A stretch of DNA of 64,000 nt, taken from Streptomyces sp. NBC_01224. GTDB lineage: Bacteria > Actinomycetota > Actinomycetes > Streptomycetales > Streptomycetaceae. Location of the stretch: assembly GCF_036002945.1 (NCBI RefSeq), contig NZ_CP108529.1, forward strand, positions 1,984,001-2,048,000. Direction: 5' to 3'. Position numbers and translations under genes: made by a program. The notes under the pieces were generated by a model. That model was not told the DNA's origin. It did no database searches and saw only the letters and a program-made list of their open reading frames with translations. Below, piece by piece: positions 18,195 to 27,201 of this stretch. Position 1 is the stretch's first letter; each line of letters opens with the position of its first letter.

Positions 18195-19550
18195 ATGACC
18201 CCGAGCACTGACACCCCATCGGTGTACCCGTCCGCGCCCGCCGCGCCCTCGGATCCTGCGGTGACCCCGGAGACGACCTGGTTCACCACTGACCGGTTCG
18301 GCATGTTCGTCCACTGGGGCCTGTACTCCCTCGCCGCACGGCACGAGTGGGTCAAGAACCGGGAGAAGCTCACCGACGAGCAATACCAGGTCTACTTCGA
18401 CCACTTCGATCCCGACCGCTACGACCCCGTCCAGTGGGCCAAGGAGGCCAGAGCGGCGGGCATGCGGTACGTCGTCCTGACCACCAAGCACCACGACGGC
18501 TTCTGCCTGTGGGACAGCGCCCTCACCGACTACAAGGTCACCAACACCCCGCATGGCCGCGACCTCGTCGGGCCGTTCGTCGAAGCGTGCCGCGCCGAAG
18601 GGCTCAAGGTCGGCCTCTACTACTCCCTGATCGACTGGCACCACCCGTCCTTTCCCGTGGACGGCACCCATCCGCAGCGTGACGACGAGGAGTTCAAGGC
18701 CGCGACCGCCGACCGCGACATCCGCGACTACCAGCGCTATCTGCACGGCCAGGTCCGTGAACTGCTCACGTCCTTCGGACGCGTCGACTACCTGTTCTTC
18801 GACTTCTCGTACGCGGGCCGCAGTTGGTGGGGCGGCAAGGGCCCGCACGACTGGGATTCCCCGAAGCTTCTGGAGACGATCCGCGAACTCCAGCCGCACG
18901 TCCTCGTCAATGACAGGACCGGCCTTCCCGGCGACTTCGTCACGCCCGAGCAGTACCAGCCCTCAGGCCCCATGACCAAGGACGGGCAGCCTGTGCTGTG
19001 GGAGGCATGCCAGACGCTGAACGGAAGCTGGGGCTACGACCGCGACAACCTCGACTACAAGAGCGCCGACCTGCTGATCCGCATGCTCGTCGACGGGGTG
19101 TCCAAGGGCGGCAACCTGCTGCTCAACGTCGGCCCCACCGGCCGCGGCGACCTCGACCCGCGCGCCGTCGCCGTCCTCGGGGAAATCGGCAGGTGGATGG
19201 AGCTGCACGAGCGGTCGGTCCACGGCTGCGGCCCGTCCCCGTACACCGCCCCCACCGAGTGCCGGTACACCCAGCGCGGCGACCGGCTCTACGTCCACCT
19301 GTTCGCCTGGCCGTTGCGCCATCTGCACCTGCCGGGACTCGCCGGCCGGGTGCGCTACGCCCAGTTGCTGAACGACGCGTCCGAGATCGCCCAGGTCCAT
19401 ATCGACCCGGACCGGCCCGCGCTCAACACCGAGATGGGCGGGCAGCCCGCCGGAACGCTCACGCTCCAGGTCCCCGTCCAGCGCCCCGACACCCCCGTGC
19501 CCGTCATCGAGCTGTACCTGGACACTCCGGCCGACCCGGCCGACGGCTGA
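18195..19550 (+). CDS. Alpha-L-fucosidase, GH29
   Basis: A 451-residue GH29 enzyme that removes terminal alpha-L-fucose with retention. It shows the family blocks FGMFVHWGLYS, YVVLTTKHHDGFCLW, VGLYYSLIDW and the nucleophile strand YLFFDF with Asp203, followed by GNLLLNVGPTGRG. ATG 18195 follows AAGGAG; an earlier ATG is out of frame. There is no signal peptide, so it probably acts on imported oligosaccharides, fitting its place behind the importer. A small beta-sandwich of about 100 residues ends the protein. Confidence 0.92.
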   Translation: MTPSTDTPSVYPSAPAAPSDPAVTPETTWFTTDRFGMFVHWGLYSLAARHEWVKNREKLTDEQYQVYFDHFDPDRYDPVQWAKEARAAGMRYVVLTTKHHDGFCLWDSALTDYKVTNTPHGRDLVGPFVEACRAEGLKVGLYYSLIDWHHPSFPVDGTHPQRDDEEFKAATADRDIRDYQRYLHGQVRELLTSFGRVDYLFFDFSYAGRSWWGGKGPHDWDSPKLLETIRELQPHVLVNDRTGLPGDFVTPEQYQPSGPMTKDGQPVLWEACQTLNGSWGYDRDNLDYKSADLLIRMLVDGVSKGGNLLLNVGPTGRGDLDPRAVAVLGEIGRWMELHERSVHGCGPSPYTAPTECRYTQRGDRLYVHLFAWPLRHLHLPGLAGRVRYAQLLNDASEIAQVHIDPDRPALNTEMGGQPAGTLTLQVPVQRPDTPVPVIELYLDTPADPADG

Positions 19551-19595
19551 GACAGGTCCCGGCCCCCGATCCACCACCACACTTACGGAGGCATC

Positions 19596-21029
19596 ATGCA
19601 ACGACGCACGTTCCTCATGGGTACCGCGGCAGGGGCGGCGCTGGTCGCCGTCCCCACCGACGGTCTCCTGACCGCGAGCGCGACGGCGGCCCCGGCCGCC
19701 GTCGGCTCGCTGGACGAGCTCCAGGCCGCGATCGACCATGCACGACCCGGCGACCGGATCATCGTCGCCGACGGCAGATACACCGTCCCGTCGGACAGGC
19801 CCGTCACCATCCGGAACAAGCAGGGCACCGAGCGCGCGCCCGTGACGGTCGTCGCCCAGTCCCGCGGCGGCGTCGTCCTCGACGGCGCCCACAGCTTCGT
19901 CTTCGACCGGTCCAGCCACATCACCGTCAGCGGCTTCTCCTTCCGTCAGAGCAGCACCTTGGAGATCCCCGAGACCTGCTCGCACATCAGGCTCACCCGC
20001 AACGATTTCCAGCTCGCTGACATCGAGGGCGTGCACTGGGTGATGGTGCGTGCGGACGACAGCTCGGTCGACCACAACCACTTCCACGGCAAGAGCACGC
20101 TCGGCATCTACCTCGGTGTCGAGGGCGCGGGCACGGAGGAGATGGCCCAGCGCGTCCACATCCACCGGAACTACTTCTCCGACCACAGCTTCACCGGTGA
20201 CAACGGCGGTGAGCCGATCCGGCTCGGCGTCAGCCCCCGGGCGCTGTCCAGCGCCCACGCGGTCGTGGAGTACAACCTGTTCGAGCGGGCCAACGGCGAC
20301 CCGGAGGCGATCTCCGTCAAGAGCTCGGACAACGTCATCCGGTACAACACCATTCGCGACAGCTTCGGCGGGATCGTCCTGCGGCACGGAAACCGCAACC
20401 GGGTGGACGGCAACCATCTCGTCAGCGGCACGGAAGGCCTGCGGATCTACGGCAACGACCACCTGATCGTCAACAACTACCTCGCCGGACTGTCCGGGCG
20501 GGCCCTGGTGATCGGCAGCGGCTCGGAGCGCGACCACCTTCCCGGGGAGCCGGCCGCCGAGCGTCGTGGCAACGACGCACCCGACCGGGTCGTCATCGCG
20601 TACAACACCCTGCTGAACAACGGGCAGACGCTCTCCGGAGAGAGCCAACGCCCCCACGAGCCGCGGGACGTGACCGTCGCCGACAACCTGCTCGTCGCGG
20701 ACTCGGGGGAACTGGTCGCGATGGCGAACACGGTACGTTTCACCTGGTCGGGCAACATCCTGTGGGGTGCGGCCGCCGACGGCAACATCCCGGCCGGTGG
20801 CTACACCCGTATCGACCCGAAGCTGCTCACAGGCCCGGACGGCATCGCCCGGCCGGCCCCGGACAGCCCGGTGATCGACGCGGGCACGCTCAGGTGGCCG
20901 CCCGTCACCCACGACATCGACGGGGACCCGCGCGGGCGGGCCCGGGACGTGGGCGCCGACGAGTACACGAACAGGCCACCCAGGCGCCGGCCGCTGACCC
21001 CGGCCGACGTCGGCCCCTACGCTCGCTGA
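19596..21029 (+). CDS. Polysaccharide lyase family 6 (alginate/chondroitinase B-like), copy 1
   Basis: A 477-residue secreted lyase. It begins with a Tat signal (MQRRTFLMG, then an Ala-rich segment to about residue 32) and folds as a right-handed parallel beta-helix. The chondroitinase B/alginate lyase catalytic pair is visible: Lys242 in EAISVKSSDN and Arg263 in GGIVLRHGNRNRV, with the calcium-binding acidic residue in NGDPEAIS. Family members cleave alginate or dermatan sulfate by beta-elimination next to uronates. It is probably cotranscribed with the fucosidase 46 bp upstream and is a tandem duplicate of the next gene. Confidence 0.93.
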   Translation: MQRRTFLMGTAAGAALVAVPTDGLLTASATAAPAAVGSLDELQAAIDHARPGDRIIVADGRYTVPSDRPVTIRNKQGTERAPVTVVAQSRGGVVLDGAHSFVFDRSSHITVSGFSFRQSSTLEIPETCSHIRLTRNDFQLADIEGVHWVMVRADDSSVDHNHFHGKSTLGIYLGVEGAGTEEMAQRVHIHRNYFSDHSFTGDNGGEPIRLGVSPRALSSAHAVVEYNLFERANGDPEAISVKSSDNVIRYNTIRDSFGGIVLRHGNRNRVDGNHLVSGTEGLRIYGNDHLIVNNYLAGLSGRALVIGSGSERDHLPGEPAAERRGNDAPDRVVIAYNTLLNNGQTLSGESQRPHEPRDVTVADNLLVADSGELVAMANTVRFTWSGNILWGAAADGNIPAGGYTRIDPKLLTGPDGIARPAPDSPVIDAGTLRWPPVTHDIDGDPRGRARDVGADEYTNRPPRRRPLTPADVGPYAR

Positions 21030-21158
21030 GCACGTCCACGAGCAGGGACGGCCGGCCCGGTCCGCCGCCGGCCGTCCCCACCGCCGGTCACCCGACGCGT
21101 CCGGCCGCAGGGGCCGTACGGCCCGGCCCGGTACGTTCTTGTCGCTACAGGAGGCATC

Positions 21159-22586
21159 ATGCAACGACGCACGTTCCTCAGGAGCACCGCGGTGGCAGCA
21201 CTCGCCGCCGTGCCCCTCACCACCTCGCTGTCGGGGAGCGCATCGGCGGCCGACATACCGGTCGGCTCCCTGGCCGAACTCCAGAGCGCGATCAACGGCG
21301 CCGCACCCGGCGACCGGATCGTCCTGGCCGACGGTACCTACACCGTGCCGTCGGGGGGCGCGATCAACGTCTCCGCCAAGAACGGCACCAGCGCCGCGCA
21401 GATCACCATCGTCTCGAAAACCCGCGGCGGTGCCGTGCTGCGCGGCGAACGCAGCTTCGTCTTCAGCAATTCGAGCAACATCACCATCAGTGGCTTCGCC
21501 TTCCGGCAGAGCGCCACGATGGAGATCCCGGAGAACTGCTCGGCGATCCGGCTGACCCGCAACGACTTCCAGTTCGCGGACATCGACGGCCTGTACTGGG
21601 TCGTCGTACGGGCGAACGACTCGAAGATCGACCGGAACCGTTTCCACGACAAGACCACCGCCGGCATCTTCATCGTCGTCGACGGCCCCGGCTCGACCGC
21701 CATGGCCCAGAACCTCCACATCTTCAGGAACCACTTCTCCGACCACAGCTTCACCGGGTCCAACGGCGGTGAGCCGATCCGGCTCGGCGTCAGCGGCCGG
21801 GCACTGTCCAGCGCCCACGCGGTCGTGGAGTACAACCTGTTCGAGCGCTGCGACGGCGACCCCGAGGCCATCTCGGTGAAGTCCTCGGACAACACCGTCC
21901 GTTACAACACCATCCGCGACAGCCGTGGCGGAATCGTGCTGCGCCACGGCAACCGCTCCACGGTGGAGGGCAACTACGTGATCGGCGGCACCGACGGGGT
22001 GCGCCTGTACGGTAACGATCACCTGATCGTCAACAACTACCTCAGCGGACTGTCGTCCCGGGCCCTGGTGATCGGCAGTGGCACCACCCGTGACCACAAT
22101 TCCGGCGAGACGGCGGATGAAAGGAGGGGAAACGATGCGTGCGACCGCGCGGTGATCGTGCACAACTCCCTGCTCGGCAACTCCAGCACGCTCTCGGGCG
22201 AGACCCGGGAGTACGAGCCCCGGGACGTTGTCATCGCCGACAACCTGCTCGTCGGCGACTCCGGCAGCCTCGTCGCGATGGGGACGACCACCGGCTTCAC
22301 CTGGCAGAGCAACATGGTGTGGGGTGCGGCGTCCAACGGCAATATCCCGGTTGGCGGCTACACCCGGGTCGACCCCCAGCTCCGTCAGGGATCCGACGGG
22401 GTACTCCGGCTGTCGGCGGGAAGCCCGGCGATCGGCGCGGCCACGCTGGGCAGCCCGGCCGTGGACGATGACATCGACGGCGACTCGCGCGGCAGCACGC
22501 GGGACATCGGTGCCGACGAGTACTCGACTCTGCCCGCCCTCCGCCATCCCCTCACGACTGCGGACGTGGGTCCGAACGCATCGTGA
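21159..22586 (+). CDS. Polysaccharide lyase family 6 (alginate/chondroitinase B-like), copy 2
   Basis: A 475-residue paralogue of the preceding lyase with the same architecture. It has a Tat signal beginning MQRRTFLRS, a parallel beta-helix, catalytic Lys in EAISVKSSDN and Arg in GGIVLRHGNRSTV. The duplicated unit includes the ribosome site and first codons, which are identical over about 30 bases in the two genes. Much of the middle is near identical (for example HFSDHSFTGSNGGEPIRLGV). Differences concentrate in the N-terminal third and in loops, suggesting division into endo and exo or different block preferences. Confidence 0.93.
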   Translation: MQRRTFLRSTAVAALAAVPLTTSLSGSASAADIPVGSLAELQSAINGAAPGDRIVLADGTYTVPSGGAINVSAKNGTSAAQITIVSKTRGGAVLRGERSFVFSNSSNITISGFAFRQSATMEIPENCSAIRLTRNDFQFADIDGLYWVVVRANDSKIDRNRFHDKTTAGIFIVVDGPGSTAMAQNLHIFRNHFSDHSFTGSNGGEPIRLGVSGRALSSAHAVVEYNLFERCDGDPEAISVKSSDNTVRYNTIRDSRGGIVLRHGNRSTVEGNYVIGGTDGVRLYGNDHLIVNNYLSGLSSRALVIGSGTTRDHNSGETADERRGNDACDRAVIVHNSLLGNSSTLSGETREYEPRDVVIADNLLVGDSGSLVAMGTTTGFTWQSNMVWGAASNGNIPVGGYTRVDPQLRQGSDGVLRLSAGSPAIGAATLGSPAVDDDIDGDSRGSTRDIGADEYSTLPALRHPLTTADVGPNAS

Positions 22587-22988
22587 GCGTTCGCTGGTGA
22601 CGGGGCGCCGGTGAGATGGTCCGCCCCTCCGCCCCCGGCCGGTCCGCTTCGCCGTCATCCCGCGCGGAGCGGACCGGCCGGGTCTCCGGATCCGTGGCAG
22701 GCCCGAGTACCGGCCGCAGGCCGTTTCCCCGGCCACCGCTCGGTGGCCGTGCCCACAGAACCGCGCGGGCAGTTCGCCTCCCAGGACAGTCTCCACGGCT
22801 TCCTTCCGGGTCTTGCCCGACCAGAGGGCCCGCCGCGGCCGTCGACCGCCACCGTACGGCCCCGAGAAGGGCCGCAGAAGGGCCGCCGCAAGGCGACCGC
22901 AGGAAGGGAATGTCGTGACCGTGAGGAGAAGAGGCGTAGTGCGGCGTACCGCGTTCCGAGCCGTCCACCGACCGGGTCGGGTGACACC
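22587..22988. other. Intergenic region after the lyases
   Basis: About 400 bp. The first part holds a strong terminator hairpin. The end holds a possible 25-codon GTG reading frame (22915-22992, VTVRRRGVVRRTAFRAVHRP) behind GGAAGGGA. That frame overlaps the next gene start as GTGA and could act as a translational coupling leader. Nothing else is recognisable. Confidence 0.45.
22634..22682 (+). terminator. Strong hairpin terminator after the PL6 genes
   Basis: A perfect 15-bp inverted repeat (CCCGGCCGGTCCGCT and its complement) with a 19-base loop, about 50 bp after the second lyase stop. It should end transcription of the lyase unit and isolate the isomerase gene. Confidence 0.7.
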
Positions 22989-23762
22989 GTGACCAGGCTG
23001 GGTCTGTGCTCGGTCACCTTCCGGCGGCTGCCCGCCGCCGAGGTCGCACGCTGCGCCGCGGACGCGGGCCTGGAGGTGGTCGAGTGGGGAGCGGACGTGC
23101 ATGCGCCTCCGGAGGAGCCCGGCATTGTCCGCGCGGCCCGTGACGCTTCCGACAGGTACCGGCTCGCCTGCTGCTCGTACGGCTCGTACTTCCGCGCCAC
23201 CCCGGGCGAACTGGCCGAATTTCCGGCGGTCGCCCGTGCCGCGGTGCTCCTCGGGGCGCCGCGGGTGCGGGTCTGGGCGGGCGGAGTCGGGTCGCGGGCC
23301 GCCACGCCGCAGGAGCGGCGCGGGATCGTGGCCTGCCTGCGGGAGGCTGCCAGGATCGCCGCGGACCACGGGTTGGAGCTCGCGCTGGAGTTCCATTCGA
23401 TGACCCTCAGCGACACCGTCGCCTCTACCCTTCGGCTGCTGGACGAGGTGGGAGCGGACAATCTCCGCACTTACTGGCAGCCGCCGCTCGACGCTCCCGA
23501 CGAGGAGGCGGTGGCGGGGCTTGCCGAGCTCGGCGACCGGGTCAGCGCGGTGCATGTTTTCTCGTGGTGGCCGGGCAATCGCCGACTGCGGCTGGCAGAT
23601 CGTGAGGGCCTGTGGGCCGGAGTCTTCGACCTGCTGAAGGGGCGGAGCGAGGGGCTTGAGGCGCTCTTGGAGTTCGTGCCCGGCGACGACCCCGCCGTGC
23701 TGGCGCGCGAGGCCGCGACCCTGCGGCGCGCGGCAACTCACCGACCTGGTCCTCCGGCGTAG
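22989..23762 (+). CDS. Sugar phosphate isomerase/epimerase family protein (AP endonuclease 2-like TIM barrel)
   Basis: A 257-residue xylose-isomerase-like TIM barrel. The start MTRLGLCSVTFRRLP, ALEFHSMTLSDTVA with the metal-binding Glu, and VSAVHVFSW with the His on a later strand fit the family. Such proteins isomerise or epimerise sugars or inositols using a divalent metal. The GTG was chosen because family similarity begins there; its ribosome site is weak. Position at the end of the polysaccharide locus suggests a role in processing the released sugar. Confidence 0.8.
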   Translation: MTRLGLCSVTFRRLPAAEVARCAADAGLEVVEWGADVHAPPEEPGIVRAARDASDRYRLACCSYGSYFRATPGELAEFPAVARAAVLLGAPRVRVWAGGVGSRAATPQERRGIVACLREAARIAADHGLELALEFHSMTLSDTVASTLRLLDEVGADNLRTYWQPPLDAPDEEAVAGLAELGDRVSAVHVFSWWPGNRRLRLADREGLWAGVFDLLKGRSEGLEALLEFVPGDDPAVLAREAATLRRAATHRPGPPA

Positions 23763-23946
23763 TTGACCGCACGAAGACGATCTGGCGGGAGTATCGCGCG
23801 GCAGTCACCGGCGTGGCGATCGTCGAGATCACCTCGCCCTGGCGCATCCCATGGTGATCTGCGCTGTCACCGGCATGGGAATGCGTGTGCGCGACCTGCT
23901 GACGAGCGACTCCCATCCCACTCCCCCCGACACCAGGACGGTAGAC

Positions 23947-24669
23947 ATGCGCATCAAGGACAAGGACACACTCCTGTTCATCGGTGACTCCATCACCGAT
24001 GCGGGCCGCGACCGTACGCGTTCCGCTTCGCTCGGCAGCGGATTCGTCCATGAGATCGCGCAGACATTGCGCGCCCGGGCGAGCGCCGGACACGGCCCCG
24101 CTGTCATCAACAAAGGCCTCAACGGCAATCGTGTGTACGACCTCGAATCCCGCTGGACCACCGACGTCATCGACCACCGGCCCACCGTGGTCACGGTCAA
24201 GATCGGCATCAACGACACCTGGCGGCGTTATGACCAGGGACTCATCAGCCCGGTCGACGAGTTCGAAGCATGCCTCGACCGCCTCCTCGCGGACACCGCG
24301 CGGAAACTGTCCGCACGACTGGTGGTCATCACCCCTTTTCTGCTCCCGGTCAGATCCGGCCAGGAAGCCTGGTACGAGGACTTGTCGCCCCGTACCGATG
24401 CCGTCCTTCGCGCCGCGCTGGCCAACGGAGCCCAGGTGGTTCGTGCGGACCTCGCCCTGCTTCGCGCCGCAGAGGAGCAAGGGGCAGCGGAGCTGGCCCC
24501 GGACGGGGTCCATCCGAGTCCCCTCGGCCACAGGCTGATCGCCGACGCCTGGCTTGCCGAGGTCGACCCTGTCCGCCTCGGACCCGGGACGGCAGCGCGC
24601 TGCGAGAGGCGGCCGGTCCGCCCGGAGGGCGACCCCGGGATGCCCGGAGGAGGGGGCGTACACGATTGA
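23947..24669 (+). CDS. SGNH/GDSL hydrolase, probable carbohydrate esterase
   Basis: A 240-residue SGNH hydrolase. Block I FIGDSITD has Ser15, block III is GINDTW (Asn) and block V DGVHPSPLGH carries the Asp/His pair. It resembles small acetylesterases acting on acetylated sugars. There is no signal peptide from ATG 23947; an earlier in-frame start adds 32 residues without clear meaning. Deacetylation of an imported acetylated oligosaccharide would fit the locus, but this is inference from position. Confidence 0.88.
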   Translation: MRIKDKDTLLFIGDSITDAGRDRTRSASLGSGFVHEIAQTLRARASAGHGPAVINKGLNGNRVYDLESRWTTDVIDHRPTVVTVKIGINDTWRRYDQGLISPVDEFEACLDRLLADTARKLSARLVVITPFLLPVRSGQEAWYEDLSPRTDAVLRAALANGAQVVRADLALLRAAEEQGAAELAPDGVHPSPLGHRLIADAWLAEVDPVRLGPGTAARCERRPVRPEGDPGMPGGGGVHD

Positions 24670-24802
24670 ACAGCCAGGAGGAGCCCGGGGCGGGCGGTAC
24701 AGGCGTGTCCGCCCGTTACGTCGAAGGGCTGCCGGCAGTGGTGCCCCGGGGCGCCTCCTGGATTTGAAGGCCGGAGTGCTCGCGCTCTCTGCCGACGTGC
24801 TG

Positions 24803-25231
24803 TCATGAGGCGCGCCAGCCGCTCCAGCGCAGGACCGAGACCTCGACCACCGGTCCGCCGGGTGGCCGGCCGGCGTACTGCTGGTATTTCGCCGTGAGCA
24901 GGCCGATGCAGCGGGCTGCTTCGGGGGACCGTTCCGGCGGCGGGAGCACACGGGCTTCGCCGTCGGCCCGGGACCACCACAGGCGGTCCCAGTCCTGCTC
25001 GTAGTGGTCGGTGAGCAGGCAGACCGACGGGTTGGCGGCGATGTTGGCCAGACGTTTCAGCCGCGTCGTCCGCTTCGGTTTGTGGTCCACGGCCAGCATC
25101 ACCGTGTCGCCGTCCACGGCGAACACCACCGGAACCAGGTGCGGGCGGCCCTCCGTGTCGGCCGTCGCAAGGTGGGCGATGCGCGCCACGGCGAACCGCT
25201 CCCGTGCCTCAACACTCGTCAGAGCAGGCAT
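24803..25231 (-). CDS. PPOX-class F420-dependent/flavin-binding oxidoreductase (Rv0121 type)
   Basis: A 142-residue split-barrel protein of the pyridoxamine-5-phosphate-oxidase superfamily. Typical features are ARIAHLATADTEGRPHLVPV and KPKRTTRLKRLANIAANP, which form the cofactor pocket. The length equals the Rv0121-like subfamily. The ATG at 25231 has GGGAAG upstream; a TTG five codons earlier is less likely. It follows the LLM enzyme on the same strand with about 80 bp between, so the two may be cotranscribed and both use F420. Confidence 0.9.
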   Translation of the reverse strand: MPALTSVEARERFAVARIAHLATADTEGRPHLVPVVFAVDGDTVMLAVDHKPKRTTRLKRLANIAANPSVCLLTDHYEQDWDRLWWSRADGEARVLPPPERSPEAARCIGLLTAKYQQYAGRPPGGPVVEVSVLRWSGWRAS

Positions 25232-25310
25232 CGCGCGTCTTCCCAACAGTCGTGTCAGTTACGGACTTTCGGATCGGTCCCACTTCCGAGGCGCAGCGCT
25301 CTCCGGCGCC

Positions 25311-26135
25311 TCAGCGGTACCGGGCAGCGACTTCGGCCAGTCGGTCCAGGTACTCCAACGTCTCCCGCTCCGGCATCGTCGGTACGTAGAACAGCAGCCG
25401 CTCGACCCCCAGACCGGCATAGCCCTCGACCTGCCCGGGGTCGTCGGGAGCCGCGTACACCGTCACCGGCACCTCGCGGTCGGCGAGGGCGCGCAGCCGC
25501 TCGATCTGCGGACCGAGCTCCTGCGGCGACATGCTGTTGGCCAGCCACGCGTCTCCGAGGTGCGCCACCCGTCGGAACGCGCCCTCGCCACCGCCGACGT
25601 AGATCGGCGGATGGGGGCGCTGCACGGGCTTGGGCCAGGCATAGACCGGATCGAAGTTCACGAACTCGCCGTGGAACTCGGCCTTCTCCTCGGTCCACAG
25701 CTCCCGCATGGCGCGCAGCCGCTCGTCGGTGAGCCGGCCGCGGGTGGCGGGGTCGGTGCCGTGGTTCCTCATCTCCTCACGGTTCCAGCCGACACCGACG
25801 CCGAGAATCACGCGGCCACCGGAGACCAGGTCGAGCGAGGCCACCTCCTTCGCCGTGGTGATCGGGTCGCGCTGCGGGATCAGCGCGATGCCGGTCCCCA
25901 GCAGCAGCCGCTCGGTCACCACACCGATCGCGGTCAGGGCGACGAAGGGGTCGAGGGTGCGGTAGTAGATCTCCGGCAGCTCACCACCGCCGGGGTAGGG
26001 CGTCTCGCGGCTCGCCGGGATATGGCTGTGCTCGGCAATGAACAACGAGTCGAACGTGCGTTCCTCAAGGGCGGTTCCGAGCGAGGTGGGGCTGATGCCC
26101 TGGTCGGTGATGAAGGTCGAGACCCCGAATTTCAC
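25311..26135 (-). CDS. LLM-class F420-dependent oxidoreductase
   Basis: A 274-residue luciferase-like TIM barrel of the actinobacterial F420 group. It shows the start MKFGVSTFITDQGISP, the segment VILGVGVGWNREEMRNHGTDP, and the C-terminal GVERLLFYVPT. These enzymes transfer hydride from F420H2 or to F420; the substrate cannot be told. The start has GAGGAGCC at good spacing. Confidence 0.92.
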   Translation of the reverse strand: MKFGVSTFITDQGISPTSLGTALEERTFDSLFIAEHSHIPASRETPYPGGGELPEIYYRTLDPFVALTAIGVVTERLLLGTGIALIPQRDPITTAKEVASLDLVSGGRVILGVGVGWNREEMRNHGTDPATRGRLTDERLRAMRELWTEEKAEFHGEFVNFDPVYAWPKPVQRPHPPIYVGGGEGAFRRVAHLGDAWLANSMSPQELGPQIERLRALADREVPVTVYAAPDDPGQVEGYAGLGVERLLFYVPTMPERETLEYLDRLAEVAARYR

Positions 26136-26455
26136 GACGGCTCCTCAAAGGGGCGGGTACGGGACAGCACGGGCGGCACAGATCCCTGATTACCCTCCCC
26201 GGATGATCCCGCCCCCATGACCACCCGGGAGAACCATCACGGCGCATGGTTCCGGGCCTGCTGCTGCGACCATGTGCCGGGGTACCGGCGACCGCTTCGG
26301 CTCGCAGAACAACCGATGCCCGAGCCCTTGACTTGGGCACAGGACTGCCGCCCTGCGGATTAATTTCGCCATTGGGCGTGGGTTCATCGGCTCGACCCGA
26401 ACTTTCCGAATGATGATTGCTTCATCCGCATCCACCACTGTCGGGAGTAGTGACC
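26136..26455. promoter_or_regulatory. Divergent intergenic region
   Basis: About 320 bp between the LLM gene and the SDR gene, with AT content above the window average toward the right (TTTCCGAATGATGATTGC). It must contain both promoters. I see no strong palindrome and no gene. Confidence 0.45.
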
Positions 26456-27184
26456 ATGGGCAAGCTGCAGGGAAAAGTGGCGGTCATCACCGGCGGCACC
26501 ACAGGGATCGGGCTGGCCACAGCAAAGCTCTTCGTCAGAGAGGGCGCCCATGTCTTCATCACGGGCCGCCGCCGGAAAGAACTCGACGAAGCCGTGCGGG
26601 CAATCGGCGGCAACGTATCCGGCGTTCAGGGCGACGTCGCCGAACCGGCCGACCTTGACCGCCTCTACGAAACCGTCAAGGCGAAGGGACGGATCGACAT
26701 CGTTTTCGCCAACGCCGGTCTGGCTGAGTTCGCTCCGCTGGAAGACGTCACGGAAGACCATTTCGACAAAATTTTCGACATCAACGTGAAGGGGGCACTC
26801 TTTACAGTACAAAAGGCCCTACCGCTATTGAATGACGGCGCCTCCATCATTCTCACGGGCTCCGTTGCGAGCGTCAAGGGAACCCCCGCGTTCTCGGTTT
26901 ACGGTGCAAGCAAGGCTGCCATCCGAAATTTCGTTCGAGGATGGACGGTAGAGCTGAAGGATCGCCGTATCCGGTCCAACGTCCTCAGTCCCGGTCCGAT
27001 CGAAACGCCGCTTGTGGCGGCGCAACCCCAAGACGCCATCGAGAGGATCGCATCGACCATCCCGATGGGCCGCATGGGGGAGCCCGACGAAGTTGCCAAG
27101 GCGGCGCTCTTCCTGGCCTCGGACGACTCCAGCTTCGTCACGGGAATCGAACTTTTCGTTGATGGTGGCAGAGCGCAGATCTGA
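26456..27184 (+). CDS. SDR-family NAD(P)-dependent oxidoreductase
   Basis: A 242-residue classical short-chain dehydrogenase: cofactor motif TGGTTGIG, NAG in FANAGLAEF, catalytic Ser in ILTGSVASVKG and Tyr/Lys in VYGASKAAIRNF, then PGPIETPL. ATG 26456 follows GGGAG. Codon use is unusual for this window: AAA, GAA and TTC/TTT-rich stretches and low third-position GC around residues 100-130. This suggests recent acquisition, perhaps from a proteobacterium. Substrate unknown. Confidence 0.92.
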   Translation: MGKLQGKVAVITGGTTGIGLATAKLFVREGAHVFITGRRRKELDEAVRAIGGNVSGVQGDVAEPADLDRLYETVKAKGRIDIVFANAGLAEFAPLEDVTEDHFDKIFDINVKGALFTVQKALPLLNDGASIILTGSVASVKGTPAFSVYGASKAAIRNFVRGWTVELKDRRIRSNVLSPGPIETPLVAAQPQDAIERIASTIPMGRMGEPDEVAKAALFLASDDSSFVTGIELFVDGGRAQI

Positions 27185-27201
27185 TACCGCAACGGCGCAT
27201 C

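Noticed and set aside
19596..22586. Possible CRISPR or tandem-repeat array because of repeated sequence blocks
   Set aside because: The repeats are two copies of one gene, not short direct repeats with spacers.
18963..23741. Very long minus-strand open frame (about 1590 codons) opposite the fucosidase and lyases
   Set aside because: It exists because high GC suppresses stops; the plus strand holds well-conserved enzymes with proper starts. Its apparent internal repeats mirror the PL6 duplication.
23763..23946. Short frame with VTGVAIVEITSPWRIPW before the SGNH esterase
   Set aside because: About 30 codons without a start or recognisable homology; too little evidence for a gene or remnant.
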